Shown here one piece after another: positions 9,217 through 18,529 of a DNA stretch of 64,000 nucleotides (positions within the stretch are counted from its first letter, which is position 1; every line of letters starts with the position of its first letter). Both the position numbers and the translations under genes were made by a program. The notes beneath the pieces are model-generated. The model had not been told where the DNA came from. It worked only from the letters and a program-made list of their open reading frames with translations, and ran no database searches. Source of the stretch: Cupriavidus pampae (lineage in GTDB: Bacteria > Pseudomonadota > Gammaproteobacteria > Burkholderiales > Burkholderiaceae); assembly GCF_914271485.1 (NCBI RefSeq), contig NZ_CAJZAG010000015.1, positions 1 to 64,000 of the forward strand, written 5' to 3'.

Positions 9217-11427
9217 ATGCCTTTCGAATTGCCCGCCCGGCTTGCCAACGCAGCACTGGTCAAAGGTGCCCCCCATGTTGCCCAGTTCTACATTCCTACG
9301 TCGGCCTCCTTGCAAGAGCGCCGGCCGCGGACGCTTAAGCACGGAGATACTTTCGGGCTGTTCGATCATAACGGCGATGCGGTTGGCGCCCTGGGCAGTC
9401 CTGAAGGGTTGTATCACTTAGATACTCGCCATCTATCTTTTCTGCAACTCACCCTCGACGGCGCCCGGCCCATGTTGCTGTCTTCCACCTTGAGCGACGA
9501 CAACTCGGCACTGACCTGTGATCTGACCAATCCCGATCTATCGGACGCGGAAGGAAATTTGAGGCTGGAGCGCGATCTGATTCATATCCGCCGCACCCGA
9601 TTCCTCTGGAATGGCACGTGTTACGAACGTATTATCGTGCGGAATTTTGACGAGTTTCCCCGTCGCGTGCGGGTCGACATAAGCTTCGATGCCGACTTTG
9701 CTGACCTCTTTGAGGTGCGCGGAGCTCTGCGCCCGCGTCGGGGAACATTGCATGCGGTAACGTTTTCCGAAGAAACGGCAACCTTGGGCTACACCGGCCT
9801 GGACAACGTCGTGCGAACTACGCAGGTGAGCTTTCATCCAGTCCCCTTCAACATGACCGGAGACTGCGCGAGTTATGAGTTGATGCTTGAGCCGATGTCG
9901 GCGCAAAGACTCAGTGTCGAAATTCGCTGCGCGTCGCTCTCTGAAGAGCCCGCAGGGCCAAGAACGTTTCTGATGGCATTGCGCCAGTCCCGGCGAGAGT
10001 TGCAACGTATGTGTCGCCCCGAGGCTTTCGTCACTTCGTCCAGCGAGATGTTCAACGAACTGGCACGTCGCAGTGTGTCCGATCTGCATATGCTGCTGAC
10101 CAATACGCCGTACGGCTTGTATCCGTATGCTGGGATCCCTTGGTTCAGTACGGCCTTCGGGCGCGACGCGATCATTACTGCCTTGCAGACACTATGGATG
10201 GACCCTCACCTCGCGCGGGGTGTACTGCAATACCTCGGAGCGAAACAGGCTAAGTTCGTTGACCACAAGGCTGATGCAGAACCAGGGAAGATTCTGCACG
10301 AGACACGCCACGGCGAGATGGCGCTGCTTGGGGAGGTTCCGTTCGGCCTTTATTATGGGAGTGTCGACGCCACGCCTCTGTATGTGGTTCTGGCAGGCGC
10401 GTACCTGCAGCGAACGGGCGACATCAAGACCATCGGCGCGCTATGGCCGAATATTCTCGCTGCTCTTAACTGGATCACGGAATATGGCGACCGTGACGGG
10501 GATATGTTCGTTGAGTATGGCCGACAATCGCCGGATGGCCTCATCAATCAAGGGTGGAAGGATAGTCGCGACTCCGTGTTCCACGCCGACGGCAGGCTCG
10601 CCCCCGGCCCAATCGCCCTCGTCGAAGTGCAAGCGTATGTCTACGGTGCATGGCTAGCTGCTGCGGCCATCTGCGCGGCGCTTCAAGACACGTCGGGGGC
10701 TGCAACCTATACCACCAGGGCTGAAGCACTACGCGAGGCTTTCGACGCGCGATTCTACGACGCAGAGCTGGGGACCTACGTTCTTGCTCTCGATGGGGAC
10801 AAGCGCCCGTGCAGGGTGAGCACATCCAATGCGGGACATGCACTCTTTACGGGTATCGCACGGCCTGATCGCGTGCCATCGGTCATCGCCAAGCTGATGG
10901 GCAACACGAGCTTTTGCGGTTGGGGAGTTCGGACAGTATCCACAGATGCGCCGCGCTTCAATCCTATGAGCTATCACAACGGCTCCGTGTGGCCACACGA
11001 CAATTCGCTGATTGCGGCAGGTATGGCTCGTTATGGCTATCACGGCGAGGCCGGACGAATCTTCGAAGGCCTGTTCGCAGCCTCTGGATACATCGATCAA
11101 CGCCGTCTGCCAGAGCTTTTTTGCGGATTTCCTCGCCAGCGTAGCCAAGGTCCGACTTTTTACCCGGTGGCATGCGCCCCACAAGCCTGGGCAGCTGCGG
11201 CGCCGCTTCTGCTTCTGCAGGCTTGTCTCGGCTTGGACTTTGATCCGCACGAGCCTGCCATTACCTTCGATGCACCATCTCTGCCTGGATTTCTCGATGA
11301 AGTCTTTCTCGGCAACCTGAGTATCGGCGATGGGAGTGCGGATGTTGCCATCCGCCGTATGGGTAGCCGAGTGGTTGTTGATGTGATAGCACGCCGAGGT
11401 GAGGTCCGGGTGCTGACGCGAACCTAG
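9217..11427 (+). CDS. Amylo-alpha-1,6-glucosidase (bacterial glycogen debranching type)
   Basis: This 736-residue protein has an N-terminal GDE_N_bis-like beta domain (about 45-250: LDTRHLSFLQLTLDG, YERIIVRNFDEFPRRVRV) and an (alpha/alpha)6 catalytic domain (about 290-700). The catalytic domain shows YAGIPWFSTAFGRDAI, GKILHETRHGE, LINQGWKDSRD and SYHNGSVWPHDN, all family hallmarks. It would hydrolyse alpha-1,6 branch points in glycogen-like glucans in the cytoplasm. It follows the GT4 gene closely, and a hairpin lies just downstream. No glycogen synthase or branching enzyme is in the window. Confidence 0.9.
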   Translation: MPFELPARLANAALVKGAPHVAQFYIPTSASLQERRPRTLKHGDTFGLFDHNGDAVGALGSPEGLYHLDTRHLSFLQLTLDGARPMLLSSTLSDDNSALTCDLTNPDLSDAEGNLRLERDLIHIRRTRFLWNGTCYERIIVRNFDEFPRRVRVDISFDADFADLFEVRGALRPRRGTLHAVTFSEETATLGYTGLDNVVRTTQVSFHPVPFNMTGDCASYELMLEPMSAQRLSVEIRCASLSEEPAGPRTFLMALRQSRRELQRMCRPEAFVTSSSEMFNELARRSVSDLHMLLTNTPYGLYPYAGIPWFSTAFGRDAIITALQTLWMDPHLARGVLQYLGAKQAKFVDHKADAEPGKILHETRHGEMALLGEVPFGLYYGSVDATPLYVVLAGAYLQRTGDIKTIGALWPNILAALNWITEYGDRDGDMFVEYGRQSPDGLINQGWKDSRDSVFHADGRLAPGPIALVEVQAYVYGAWLAAAAICAALQDTSGAATYTTRAEALREAFDARFYDAELGTYVLALDGDKRPCRVSTSNAGHALFTGIARPDRVPSVIAKLMGNTSFCGWGVRTVSTDAPRFNPMSYHNGSVWPHDNSLIAAGMARYGYHGEAGRIFEGLFAASGYIDQRRLPELFCGFPRQRSQGPTFYPVACAPQAWAAAAPLLLLQACLGLDFDPHEPAITFDAPSLPGFLDEVFLGNLSIGDGSADVAIRRMGSRVVVDVIARRGEVRVLTRT

Positions 11428-11440
11428 TTCGTCCCGCTTA

Positions 11441-11470
11441 GAGAAAAGGGCGGCCGTAGCCGCCCTTCTC
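11441..11470 (+). terminator. Hairpin after the debranching gene
   Basis: A stem AGGGCGGC / GCCGCCCT with loop CGTA, extended by GAGA/TCTC, starts 14 bases after the stop codon. It lacks a long T run, so it is either a weak terminator or a 3'-end stabilising hairpin. Confidence 0.55.
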
Positions 11471-11648
11471 CGTCTGCTGTTCTTCGCTATCGGCGCGTCA
11501 CAAGTGACGCGCCTGGTGCGAAAACGAACGGCAAATCAGAACATGGCACATGGGCGCGTATCCCTGCTACAGAGGAGGCCCGCTCCCCATAGGAAATCCG
11601 GGCAGCGACAGTCATATGCTTTGCCGCAACTCTGCATAGGGGCGCGCA

Positions 11649-11882
11649 TTACACGCTTTGATCGCCTTTTTCGCGGCCAGCGGTTTGCTGGGGTTCGCGT
11701 TGTTCTTTCTTGTCATCGTCTTCGAGCTGCGCATCGGTACCGCCTTCCTCCTCTTCTGGCTGCGTTCCCTGCTCGTCCTGCTCCTGAATTGGGAGCGCCC
11801 CGCTCTTGTCCTTTGCGCCGTCAACTCCGTCAGGTTGTTGCGGCTTGCCCTGCTGCTGATTCTGTCCAGGTTGCTGTGCCAT
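11649..11882 (-). CDS. Small disordered Gln/Glu/Asp-rich protein, paralogue of 33906-34145
   Basis: This 77-residue protein consists almost only of Gln, Glu, Asp, Gly, Pro and Lys (start MAQQPGQNQQQ, core EEEEGG, tail GREKGDQSV), so it should be intrinsically disordered and very soluble. The ATG at 11882 follows AAGGAG; a longer frame would include the conserved upstream DNA. It resembles the product at 33906-34145 in composition, size and upstream DNA. Hydrophilin-like stress protection is a reasonable guess but no family is recognised. Confidence 0.7.
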   Translation of the reverse strand: MAQQPGQNQQQGKPQQPDGVDGAKDKSGALPIQEQDEQGTQPEEEEGGTDAQLEDDDKKEQREPQQTAGREKGDQSV

Positions 11883-12294
11883 GATGAACTCCTTGTCGTG
11901 GCTGAATGCCACATGAGGGTAGTCGCAAGGCGCGTACCAACTTGGGAACGCTCGTCTCTCAGAAAGAAAAGAATCCGCGACGAGCCATGGTCATGCTGTG
12001 GAGAGTCTTCCTCAAAAGCGACGGCCATTGACCAGTGCCACATCCCTCGTATTTGTACCGGTAACGAACCTTCTTCTTGTAGTAATCGTTGGACCGACGG
12101 TGCGTCGCCCTCCCCGGTTCGATGCCCTTCTGGTTGCCCGGATAGTGGACGAGATCCGCTCATCCAAGGGAATCTCAAGGCCCGTAGCGAGACGCTAGTG
12201 ATTGTCCGGCCGGGGTAATTGAGCTCGTGAAGCATCAACGTGGGCTGGGTACAGAGCTTGCGTTGGTGTTCAAACTAATGAAGGGGCATCGTCC
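11883..12294. other. Upstream region of the first disordered-protein gene, with blocks conserved at 34.1-34.35 kb
   Basis: This stretch is non-coding apart from promoter functions. Three blocks recur at the same spacing upstream of the paralogue: GGCTGAATGCCAC (11900-11912), CGCAAGGC...TACCAA (11924-11940) and GTACCGGTAACGAA (12055-12068) with a further CTTGTAG extension. The right part (12083-12294) must also carry the promoter of the plus-strand exporter gene. Confidence 0.6.
12055..12082 (-). promoter_or_regulatory. Conserved distal element upstream of the disordered-protein gene (copy 1)
   Basis: GTACCGGTAACGAA plus a partly conserved CTTGTAG extension lies 173 bases from the start codon. 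The same 14-mer lies 174 bases from the start of the paralogous gene. The core is nearly palindromic (GTACCGGTAC with one change), suggesting a protein-binding site. Confidence 0.55.
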
Positions 12295-13506
12295 ATGAGT
12301 CATCCGAGCGGCATGCATCAGAAATCGTTCCATATCCTGCTGGGGGTGGTGACTATTGCCTTCTTCTGGCTCTTGCTTCCTTTCTATGGAGCAGTGTTCT
12401 GGGGCGCGGTGCTCGCCGTCATCTTTGCGCCGGTCCAGCGGCGCCTCGTCAAGCGCCTTCACGGCCGACGAACCATCTCGGCACTGCTGACGCTGCTACT
12501 TGTACTTGTACTGGTCATCCTGCCACTCTCTCTTGTCACAATCTCATTGGTGGATGAAGGCGCAAATCTGTACGAGAAAATTCGAGTAGGTCAGATCGAC
12601 TTTGGCGTCTACTTTCAGCAAGCCTTCGAAGCGCTACCACAGTCTGTGCGAGCGACACTGCTGCGCTTTGACATCGGAGGTGTTTCAGACATCCAGGACA
12701 AGCTAAGTGCGAGCGTGATGCAGGCAAGTCAATTCTTAGCCACGCGCGCCTTGAGCATCGGCCAGAACGCCGTACACCTTATGATCGGGTTCGGGATCAT
12801 GCTTTACCTGTTGTTCTTCTTGTTGCGCGATGGCCCGGCGCTGTCGCTCAGGCTGCGGCTTGTCGCACCACTCAGCCCATCACATCAGCAGCATCTCATT
12901 CGCAAGTTCACCACGGTGGTTCGCGCGACAGTCAAAGGCAACATCGCGGTTGCGCTTGCACAGGGAGTCCTGGGCGGAGCGATTTTTGGAGTGCTCGGAA
13001 TCCAGGGCTCCCTTCTGTGGGGCGCGCTCATGGCGGTGCTGTCGCTTCTCCCAGCGATTGGGGCGGCACTCATCTGGGCTCCGGTCGCGATCTACTTCTT
13101 GCTGACGGGGGAACTGGTGAGCGGATTTATCCTGCTGGGATTCGGTGTGCTGGTCATTGGCCTGGTGGACAACGTTCTGCGACCGATTCTCGTCGGAAAG
13201 GACACCCAGATGCCGGACTACGTCATCTTGATTGCCACGCTGGGTGGTATGGCGCTTTTTGGACTCAACGGTTTCGTCATCGGGCCGCTCATCGCGGCCC
13301 TCTTCATCGCAGCCTGGGACTTGACCAGCTTCAGTACCAGCACGACCACCACTCTGTCGCAGGACGACCGCGGTGCCTATGCAGGGTCACTGGATGAACT
13401 GACGCCATCCGAAGTTGGTGGCGTGTACGCAAAACCCTCGTTGCAAGGCTCGCTTCACCAGCAGGCGGACCTGGGCCAGCCTCGTTATCTTCTCACGAGG
13501 CGCTGA
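12295..13506 (+). CDS. AI-2E/PerM family membrane exporter
   Basis: This 403-residue integral membrane protein has the arrangement of the AI-2E transporter (PerM/TqsA-like) family: two N-terminal helices (about 10-45), a helix at about 60-85, a soluble segment rich in charged residues (about 90-150), then helices from about 155. It includes the conserved GGxFGxxGxxGSLLWGALMAxLSLLP-type region and LVDNVLRPILVGKDTQMP. Members export signals or small solutes; the substrate is unknown. The ATG at 12295 overlaps no other gene. The C-terminal about 65 residues form a hydrophilic tail longer than usual. Confidence 0.88.
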   Translation: MSHPSGMHQKSFHILLGVVTIAFFWLLLPFYGAVFWGAVLAVIFAPVQRRLVKRLHGRRTISALLTLLLVLVLVILPLSLVTISLVDEGANLYEKIRVGQIDFGVYFQQAFEALPQSVRATLLRFDIGGVSDIQDKLSASVMQASQFLATRALSIGQNAVHLMIGFGIMLYLLFFLLRDGPALSLRLRLVAPLSPSHQQHLIRKFTTVVRATVKGNIAVALAQGVLGGAIFGVLGIQGSLLWGALMAVLSLLPAIGAALIWAPVAIYFLLTGELVSGFILLGFGVLVIGLVDNVLRPILVGKDTQMPDYVILIATLGGMALFGLNGFVIGPLIAALFIAAWDLTSFSTSTTTTLSQDDRGAYAGSLDELTPSEVGGVYAKPSLQGSLHQQADLGQPRYLLTRR

Positions 13507-13698
13507 GTCGGTTTGTCGGACATGGCATCGGCAAAGGATGTGCTATCCGGGCATGAGTCCCCCGAATCCGCCCGAGGTGCGAGTACGCTCTGGTACGACT
13601 ATTGCGGGACAGATAGCGGCAAGCAAGCGGGATTCTCAGTCGTGAGGGTGGCAGTGCCGAGGCTTCCTGCGGTAGTTCAGTGGCTAGGAGATGATGTC

Positions 13699-13959
13699 AT
13701 GGAACGGACAACAAAGTATCGCGGTTTCGGCATTCGCGTCGAGCTCGAGAACGTAGCTAAGGATATGTTTGATGTATGGTTTCAGATCGAGGGGCCGGCA
13801 TCGTCGCAAGGTACGAAGTCGATTGGGGAACGTACAAAAGTCTTCGCTGGCCCATATAGCCGACGCTGGGCCTATCTCGTTGCAGAGCTTGGCGGCCGAG
13901 CTGCGGTGGACGTCGTCCTCAGTCTGGGCTTACTCCCGCAACAGAAGGGCGTAATCTGA
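13699..13959 (+). CDS. Small YRGF-type conserved hypothetical protein, paralogue of 38915-39166
   Basis: This 86-residue protein starts at an ATG nine bases after AGGAG (13686-13690). It begins with a polar stretch, then KYRGFGIRVELE, and ends GPYSRRWAYLVAELGGRAAVDVVLSL. The gene at 38915 encodes the same layout (PYRGFTLHALVF ... GPHSPVSGYLTRGAAEDAG ... LAVDVLLDL), so the two are paralogues. No catalytic motif, signal peptide or metal site is seen. The frame is open 62 codons further upstream, but that part has no similarity and a poorer start. Function unknown. Confidence 0.7.
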   Translation: MERTTKYRGFGIRVELENVAKDMFDVWFQIEGPASSQGTKSIGERTKVFAGPYSRRWAYLVAELGGRAAVDVVLSLGLLPQQKGVI

Positions 13960-14072
13960 AGCGTCGGCGGTGTAGCGAAACCGCAGACGCGAAAGGCTCT
14001 GCCCGTGTGAGCCAATCGACGAATGCAGAACGTTGAACTCGCTAGCTATAGGCCCACGAACCCGGGGCGGTG

Positions 14073-14933
14073 TTACCAGGTCGAGATGGCCTTTGCTGTG
14101 AAGACCGGCATCTCGATTCCAGCGGGTAAATCGACACATGCTTGGACGGTTACCTGAGGACGCTCAGAATCCACACTGCCAAAGATTGCCGCAAATGGCA
14201 TGGCGGAGGCATCAACGCCGGTGCCGATGCGTAGCAATCCGGTTGGGATCGAGATGCCGGACGGATCTAGCAGGTACCATCGGTGAGAAAGATAGACTTC
14301 CACCACCGCATGAAAGTCAGACGGGCTTCTTCTGGTGTCTGCTCCATAGTCCAGGCTGCTTGACATGCGTGCGGGAATGCTCAGCGCACGACAGATTGCT
14401 ATCATCAGGTGCGCGTAGTCGCGGCAAACGCCGGCACGTTCGACAACAGTATCCAAGGCCGATGTCCGCTCGTTAGTTGAATGCGAGAGGAAGCGGACGT
14501 GATTTCGGACCCATTCTCGGATCGCGTAGACGCGGGCATATCCCTGACGCATGGTGCCGAACTCACGCATCGAGAATTCCATGAGACGGTCGGATTCGCA
14601 GTAGCGACTGGGGGTTATGTACCTGAGAACTTCGAACGGAAGTTCCGCAACTGGGATCTCAGCTAACGATTCGGTCTCGTCGAGCGCATGATCGATGTTA
14701 ACTATGGCCTCATAGCTCACCGTGAAGGGGCCTTTGGGCACCCGCAGCCTTAGAAGGCGATTGCACAGGATAGGATCGGTGTAGCGGCTGGCAATGACTG
14801 CTGGCAGAACGTCCAGTCGCTCGAAGACGACGGACTGTCGAGCAGTATTCGCTGCTTCAACGTTCAGAATAAAATCCGCCCAGGAATCCTTCACGTTGTA
14901 GGAAAGTTGGACCGTGTATTGAAGTCGATTCAT
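14073..14933 (-). CDS. Transglutaminase-like cysteine protease
   Basis: This 286-residue protein has an N-terminal beta-rich domain (bacterial transglutaminase-like N-terminal region, about 1-110) and a transglutaminase core. The core has Cys in ERAGVCRDYAHL, His in SPSDFHAVVEVYL and Asp in WYLLDPSGIS, the papain-like triad. The C-terminal about 60 residues resemble other bacterial members. There is no signal peptide, so it is probably cytosolic; such proteins are often next to peptide or circular-peptide synthesis genes, none of which are here. It is transcribed toward the small YRGF gene and away from nhaA, which ends just upstream on the same strand. Confidence 0.88.
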   Translation of the reverse strand: MNRLQYTVQLSYNVKDSWADFILNVEAANTARQSVVFERLDVLPAVIASRYTDPILCNRLLRLRVPKGPFTVSYEAIVNIDHALDETESLAEIPVAELPFEVLRYITPSRYCESDRLMEFSMREFGTMRQGYARVYAIREWVRNHVRFLSHSTNERTSALDTVVERAGVCRDYAHLMIAICRALSIPARMSSSLDYGADTRRSPSDFHAVVEVYLSHRWYLLDPSGISIPTGLLRIGTGVDASAMPFAAIFGSVDSERPQVTVQACVDLPAGIEMPVFTAKAISTW

Positions 14934-15004
14934 GACTCCCTCTCGCAGTGAACGAGTTGGTTCCCGAGCCCGGTCACCCTCCTTTGCCTGGTGCCGAACG
15001 GTGA

Positions 15005-16333
15005 CTAGATCCTCGCACCCGTTGAGACGCGCGCGACGGATAGAAGTCTCAATGCCAGCATTCCAAACGAAGCCGAGATCAGCGAAGCGGCAAGTATCCC
15101 AACCTTCACTGACCCTATCAGTTCGGGACTAAACGCCAGACCTCCAATGAACAGCGCCATGGTGAATCCAATACCCGCCAGTAAGCTGCCAGCCGTGAGC
15201 GTTGACCAGGGAAGATCGCTCGGACGATGTGCGAGCTTTAGCTCCACAAAGAGCGCACAGCAAACAACAATTCCCACAGGCTTCCCCACCACGAAACTCA
15301 GGAAAATCGCTGTAGCGAGTGCGGGGTCTACGGTCGCCGGGACAAAGGTGACGCCCGCATTCGCCAAAGCAAAAATCGGCATGACGGCGAACGCGATCCA
15401 TGGGTGAAGAGCGATCTCGAGCCGCTCAATGGGAGACATTGCTTCCCGAGTCGCCACTCCCGCTCGTTGCAGGTCTCGCCTCCCCACCGTATCGCCGCTC
15501 CAATGGCGGCCTGGCGGGTAGGCAACCACCCTGTCGAGTATGGCATGCAGGCGATCATCACTGACCCAACTACGCGCAGGTGTCATCAATCCTAAGACTA
15601 CGCCGGTCAGCGTCGCATGAATACCTGAAGCATCAACGGCGAGCCAGATACCAACGCCGAGCACGACGTAGAACGGGACGCTCCGAATTCCAATTCGGGC
15701 TGCCACCATCACGATCGCGAAGCCGGATGCCGCTAGCACCAACGGAACCCACTGCAATGCGCCACTATAGCTGACGGCAACCACTGCAATCGCGGCGATG
15801 TCATCGAAGATTGCGAGAGCCAACAGGAACAGTCGCAGGCTTTCAGGTACGCGCCGACCAAGCAAGGCAAGGCAACCGATCACGAAAGCGGTGTCCGTTG
15901 ACATCACCGTTCCCCACCCAGCGGCGCTCGGTGCATCGCCCACCAGCAGCAGAAACAGCCCAACGGGAAAGACCATACCTCCAAGTGCGCCAGCCAGGGG
16001 CATCACGGCGACCTTGAGGTCGCGAAGCTCTCCCAGGACCATTTCACGTTTGAGCTCGAGGGCGACGACGAAAAAGAACAGCGTCATCGCCGCATCATTG
16101 ATCCAATGCTGAATCGAACGCGTGAATCCAAGATTTCCCCATGAGAAACCGAAGTGTGTATCCCAGAGTGCAAAATACTGGGCAGCCCATCCGGAGTTCG
16201 CAAGGGATAGCGCAATGACGACGCAAACGAACAGGACAGCCCCGGCCATCGCCTCAATGCGAAGAAAGCGCAGGAATGGCCCGGTAAAGTGATCCGCCAA
16301 CTCCCGCGGCAGCTGTCCGATATCTTCTTTCAC
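15005..16333 (-). CDS. nhaA: Na+/H+ antiporter NhaA
   Basis: This 442-residue inner-membrane antiporter has the NhaA fold signatures: an aspartate pair in LAIFDDIAAIAV (Na+/H+ binding), MSTDTAFVIG, GIHATLTGVVLGL and LAGIGFTMALFIGGLAF. There are about 12 predicted helices. It exchanges protons for sodium or lithium and controls cytosolic pH and salt. A hydrophilic insertion before the sixth or seventh helix (SWVSDDRLHAILDRVVAYPPGRHWSG) is typical of the longer NhaA group. It lies upstream of the transglutaminase on the same strand with a 71-base gap, so cotranscription is possible. Confidence 0.93.
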   Translation of the reverse strand: MKEDIGQLPRELADHFTGPFLRFLRIEAMAGAVLFVCVVIALSLANSGWAAQYFALWDTHFGFSWGNLGFTRSIQHWINDAAMTLFFFVVALELKREMVLGELRDLKVAVMPLAGALGGMVFPVGLFLLLVGDAPSAAGWGTVMSTDTAFVIGCLALLGRRVPESLRLFLLALAIFDDIAAIAVVAVSYSGALQWVPLVLAASGFAIVMVAARIGIRSVPFYVVLGVGIWLAVDASGIHATLTGVVLGLMTPARSWVSDDRLHAILDRVVAYPPGRHWSGDTVGRRDLQRAGVATREAMSPIERLEIALHPWIAFAVMPIFALANAGVTFVPATVDPALATAIFLSFVVGKPVGIVVCCALFVELKLAHRPSDLPWSTLTAGSLLAGIGFTMALFIGGLAFSPELIGSVKVGILAASLISASFGMLALRLLSVARVSTGARI

Positions 16334-16577
16334 TCCATTTCTCGGTGGGTGCTCGGCAGTGTAGATAGGTCGCGATCACGCCCCAGGCATCGCTGGACCT
16401 GCGGAGTGTTTCGTCACGATCCTTTTTGTACCTCCGGAGGATCTCGGCGGGGCGGTGCGGATCAGCGCAGAGCCCCGAGTAACTCATCCGTGGATATGCA
16501 CAAAGTGTCCCAGCGGTGGACAGCGCCCATCTAGGTCGATGAAGAGCGCGCGCCCATCGCCGAAACTTCCAACATCT

Positions 16578-16868
16578 TCAACCGGTTTTGGATCGTCTCT
16601 TCGCCTTGGGCTTTCTGGGTGTAAGTACCTCGGTCCAATACTTGGTCGCCTGTGCAACACCTTCTGTCATTGCCGTCGTCGTCTGACGTTTTGCCTCCGC
16701 AGTGATTCGGCCGCGCGTTGCACCCGCAACACGATTGGCCTGACTCAGCCACATGCTCATGAAGGGGTTCTTTTTCACCCATGGATTCTTCAAGGGGATC
16801 TCCGTTGTCGATGAGGGCGTGGTCAGGGGAGCGATGAATGATTCAGCGCAAACGCCTGACGACGCCAT
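16578..16868 (-). CDS. Small basic-tailed conserved hypothetical protein
   Basis: This 96-residue protein has a variable N-terminus and a conserved core KKNPFMSMWLSQANRVAG followed by repeated Ala/Thr-rich helix (TTTAMTEGVAQATKYW). The basic C-terminus is rich in Lys and Arg (PRKPKAKRRSKTG). Phasin-associated or nucleoid-like small proteins of Burkholderiales have this appearance, but I cannot name the family. The start at 16868 is the only ATG before the conserved part except the internal MSMW, and no clear SD precedes it, so the start is uncertain. Confidence 0.55.
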   Translation of the reverse strand: MASSGVCAESFIAPLTTPSSTTEIPLKNPWVKKNPFMSMWLSQANRVAGATRGRITAEAKRQTTTAMTEGVAQATKYWTEVLTPRKPKAKRRSKTG

Positions 16869-17005
16869 GGTTGGGACGAGACGGTATTGACCCGCCCGGG
16901 GGGTTTACAGCTGCGAGCCTTGGTGTTTTGAGCTGCGAAGAAGGCGTGCAGTTTTTCACGGGCGTCGGATATTCGCGCAAACTTGTCGCGAATGTGTCCT
17001 CTGCG

Positions 17006-17335
17006 TTAATTTACGTCCCGACTCACCCTCTCCAATTCGTCCGCGTCTGCGTCCGCCGAGCGGAGGCGATTCAGCGCGCAGGACAAGAGCTTGCCCTCGT
17101 TCGAGTCCGTTATTGCCTTGAGCATGTTCATTGCAGCCACGACGTCGTCCGCGTCTTCCCCATCCGTCCGTCCGCAGCGAAACATTGCGTCGTATTCGTT
17201 GGCAATGCGCTCCGCCAGGGTACGAATGAACTTTGGGTCGAGTTCGCCCTTGATGGATCCGGTGACAACATGCCTGGTCAAGGCTGCGAGCCCTTCAGTC
17301 GTTGTCTCTGTCTCACCCACCGCTTGCTTGTCCAT
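17006..17335 (-). CDS. Conserved hypothetical protein, helical
   Basis: A 109-residue acidic protein starts at an ATG after AAGGGGGATCGC, a strong SD. It is mostly predicted helix (DPKFIRTLAERIANEYDAMFRC; DDVVAAMNMLKAITDSNEGK; LLSCALNRLRSADADADELE) with no membrane segment or known motif. It lies alone on the minus strand, with a long non-coding stretch upstream. Confidence 0.6.
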   Translation of the reverse strand: MDKQAVGETETTTEGLAALTRHVVTGSIKGELDPKFIRTLAERIANEYDAMFRCGRTDGEDADDVVAAMNMLKAITDSNEGKLLSCALNRLRSADADADELERVSRDVN

Positions 17336-18084
17336 GCGATCCCCCTTAATGCTGACCAGCTATGTCCGCCGCAATTCGCATATCAGCCATCCATAGAAAA
17401 CTGCTAGATCCTCCGCACGCCGGTCGCCCGGGTAGATTGGTAGGGGGAAGGCGGGGCGGCAGGCGGGCGCCTTATAAGCGGGGCAGGCCGTGGTTCAAAC
17501 CTTCACGGGTGGAAATGTTCTTTGTGGACGTTCCGTGATCGCTGAGGTGGAGCGCACACAGCGTAGGGAACGCAATCACTCTTCGCGCAATGATCGTGCC
17601 GGGTGCTATGTGTCTTGCCTACACAATTGCGCCGACGGTATCGCACCTCATCCCTACAACGCACAACTGGTACGTACGCTCAGGGCTAGGGTGATGCTTC
17701 CCACTGATACGTGAGGTTTGCTCGAAGGCGAGGCACGGATATCGCGATCGCAATGCAGTTCCGGCACAACCACGATGGTGCAGTTGCAGAAAGGTCCGGT
17801 AGTCCTGCGTGACATTGCAAAGATGGGGGCCGCGCTTCAGGGACAGATATCTTGGATTGCATCGAAGCGAGACTGGGGCGAGGCGGCATATCCCCGACTT
17901 TTCTTGCACGCATTCACTCCCTGTTTGGGAGCTCATAGCGCGGCGCGAAGCGAACTCCCGCACGCAGCCTCTACGTAGGACGGCAACCGATATCGACATC
18001 CATGAACTCGGAGAATGCTCAGATACCGCTGGTGCCGCTCGCGCTTCTGCTGCCGCACACAGTAGGAATCAACTAGGGGCCTCT
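17336..18084. other. Non-coding or decayed stretch
   Basis: About 750 bases have no frame with recognisable protein features. The left end holds the promoter of the minus-strand hypothetical gene and the right end that of the KaiC-like cluster. Nothing else is supported. Confidence 0.4.
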
Positions 18085-18492
18085 ATGATGTTTCATCGAT
18101 TCCTGATCGGTTCAACTTCCTCTGAAGCCATTCTCGAGGTCCATCTGATTCAATCGCTGCCAGGCGATTGGGCCGATCTCGTTCGAATCGATGCGGGCAT
18201 CCGGTCGCTACGCAGGACAAGCCAAGATGTCCCTCCCTACTTCTTGGTACACGACCGGTCGTGGCAACGAGCAGTCTCGGAATCTGAGAGATTGATCAAG
18301 CGGGTCAATCGATTCTCTTACGACTCGCTTCGTGATTTCCTGGACCAGCATCTTCGACGTACCTTCCACGAGCATGATCTGCGGATACTCGGCTACGGAC
18401 AACTTTCGAAGGCCGTGAAGCCGGCGTCGTTGGTTCCCGTACGTCAGAAAGCAGGCATTAAGAGCACACGAGCCCTCCGACCGGTGGCATGA
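18085..18492 (+). CDS. Hypothetical protein encoded ahead of a KaiC-like ATPase
   Basis: This 135-residue protein starts at tandem ATGs (18085/18088) after AGGGG. It contains LIQSLPGDWADLVRIDAGIRSLRR and a basic C-terminal third (about 95-135) rich in Lys and Arg, with no signal peptide. The frame extends 92 codons upstream without similarity, so the SD decided the start. It ends 38 bases before the KaiC-like gene, so the two are likely cotranscribed with the receiver gene at 19994. No family is recognised. Confidence 0.55.
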   Translation: MMFHRFLIGSTSSEAILEVHLIQSLPGDWADLVRIDAGIRSLRRTSQDVPPYFLVHDRSWQRAVSESERLIKRVNRFSYDSLRDFLDQHLRRTFHEHDLRILGYGQLSKAVKPASLVPVRQKAGIKSTRALRPVA

Positions 18493-18529
18493 ACGTTGCC
18501 TCTGGGAGGGGAACTGGGGGAGTCGAACC

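Noticed and set aside
17490..17530. TpsiC-like GGTTCAAAC, possible tRNA
   Set aside because: No acceptor stem or anticodon arm can be folded around it.
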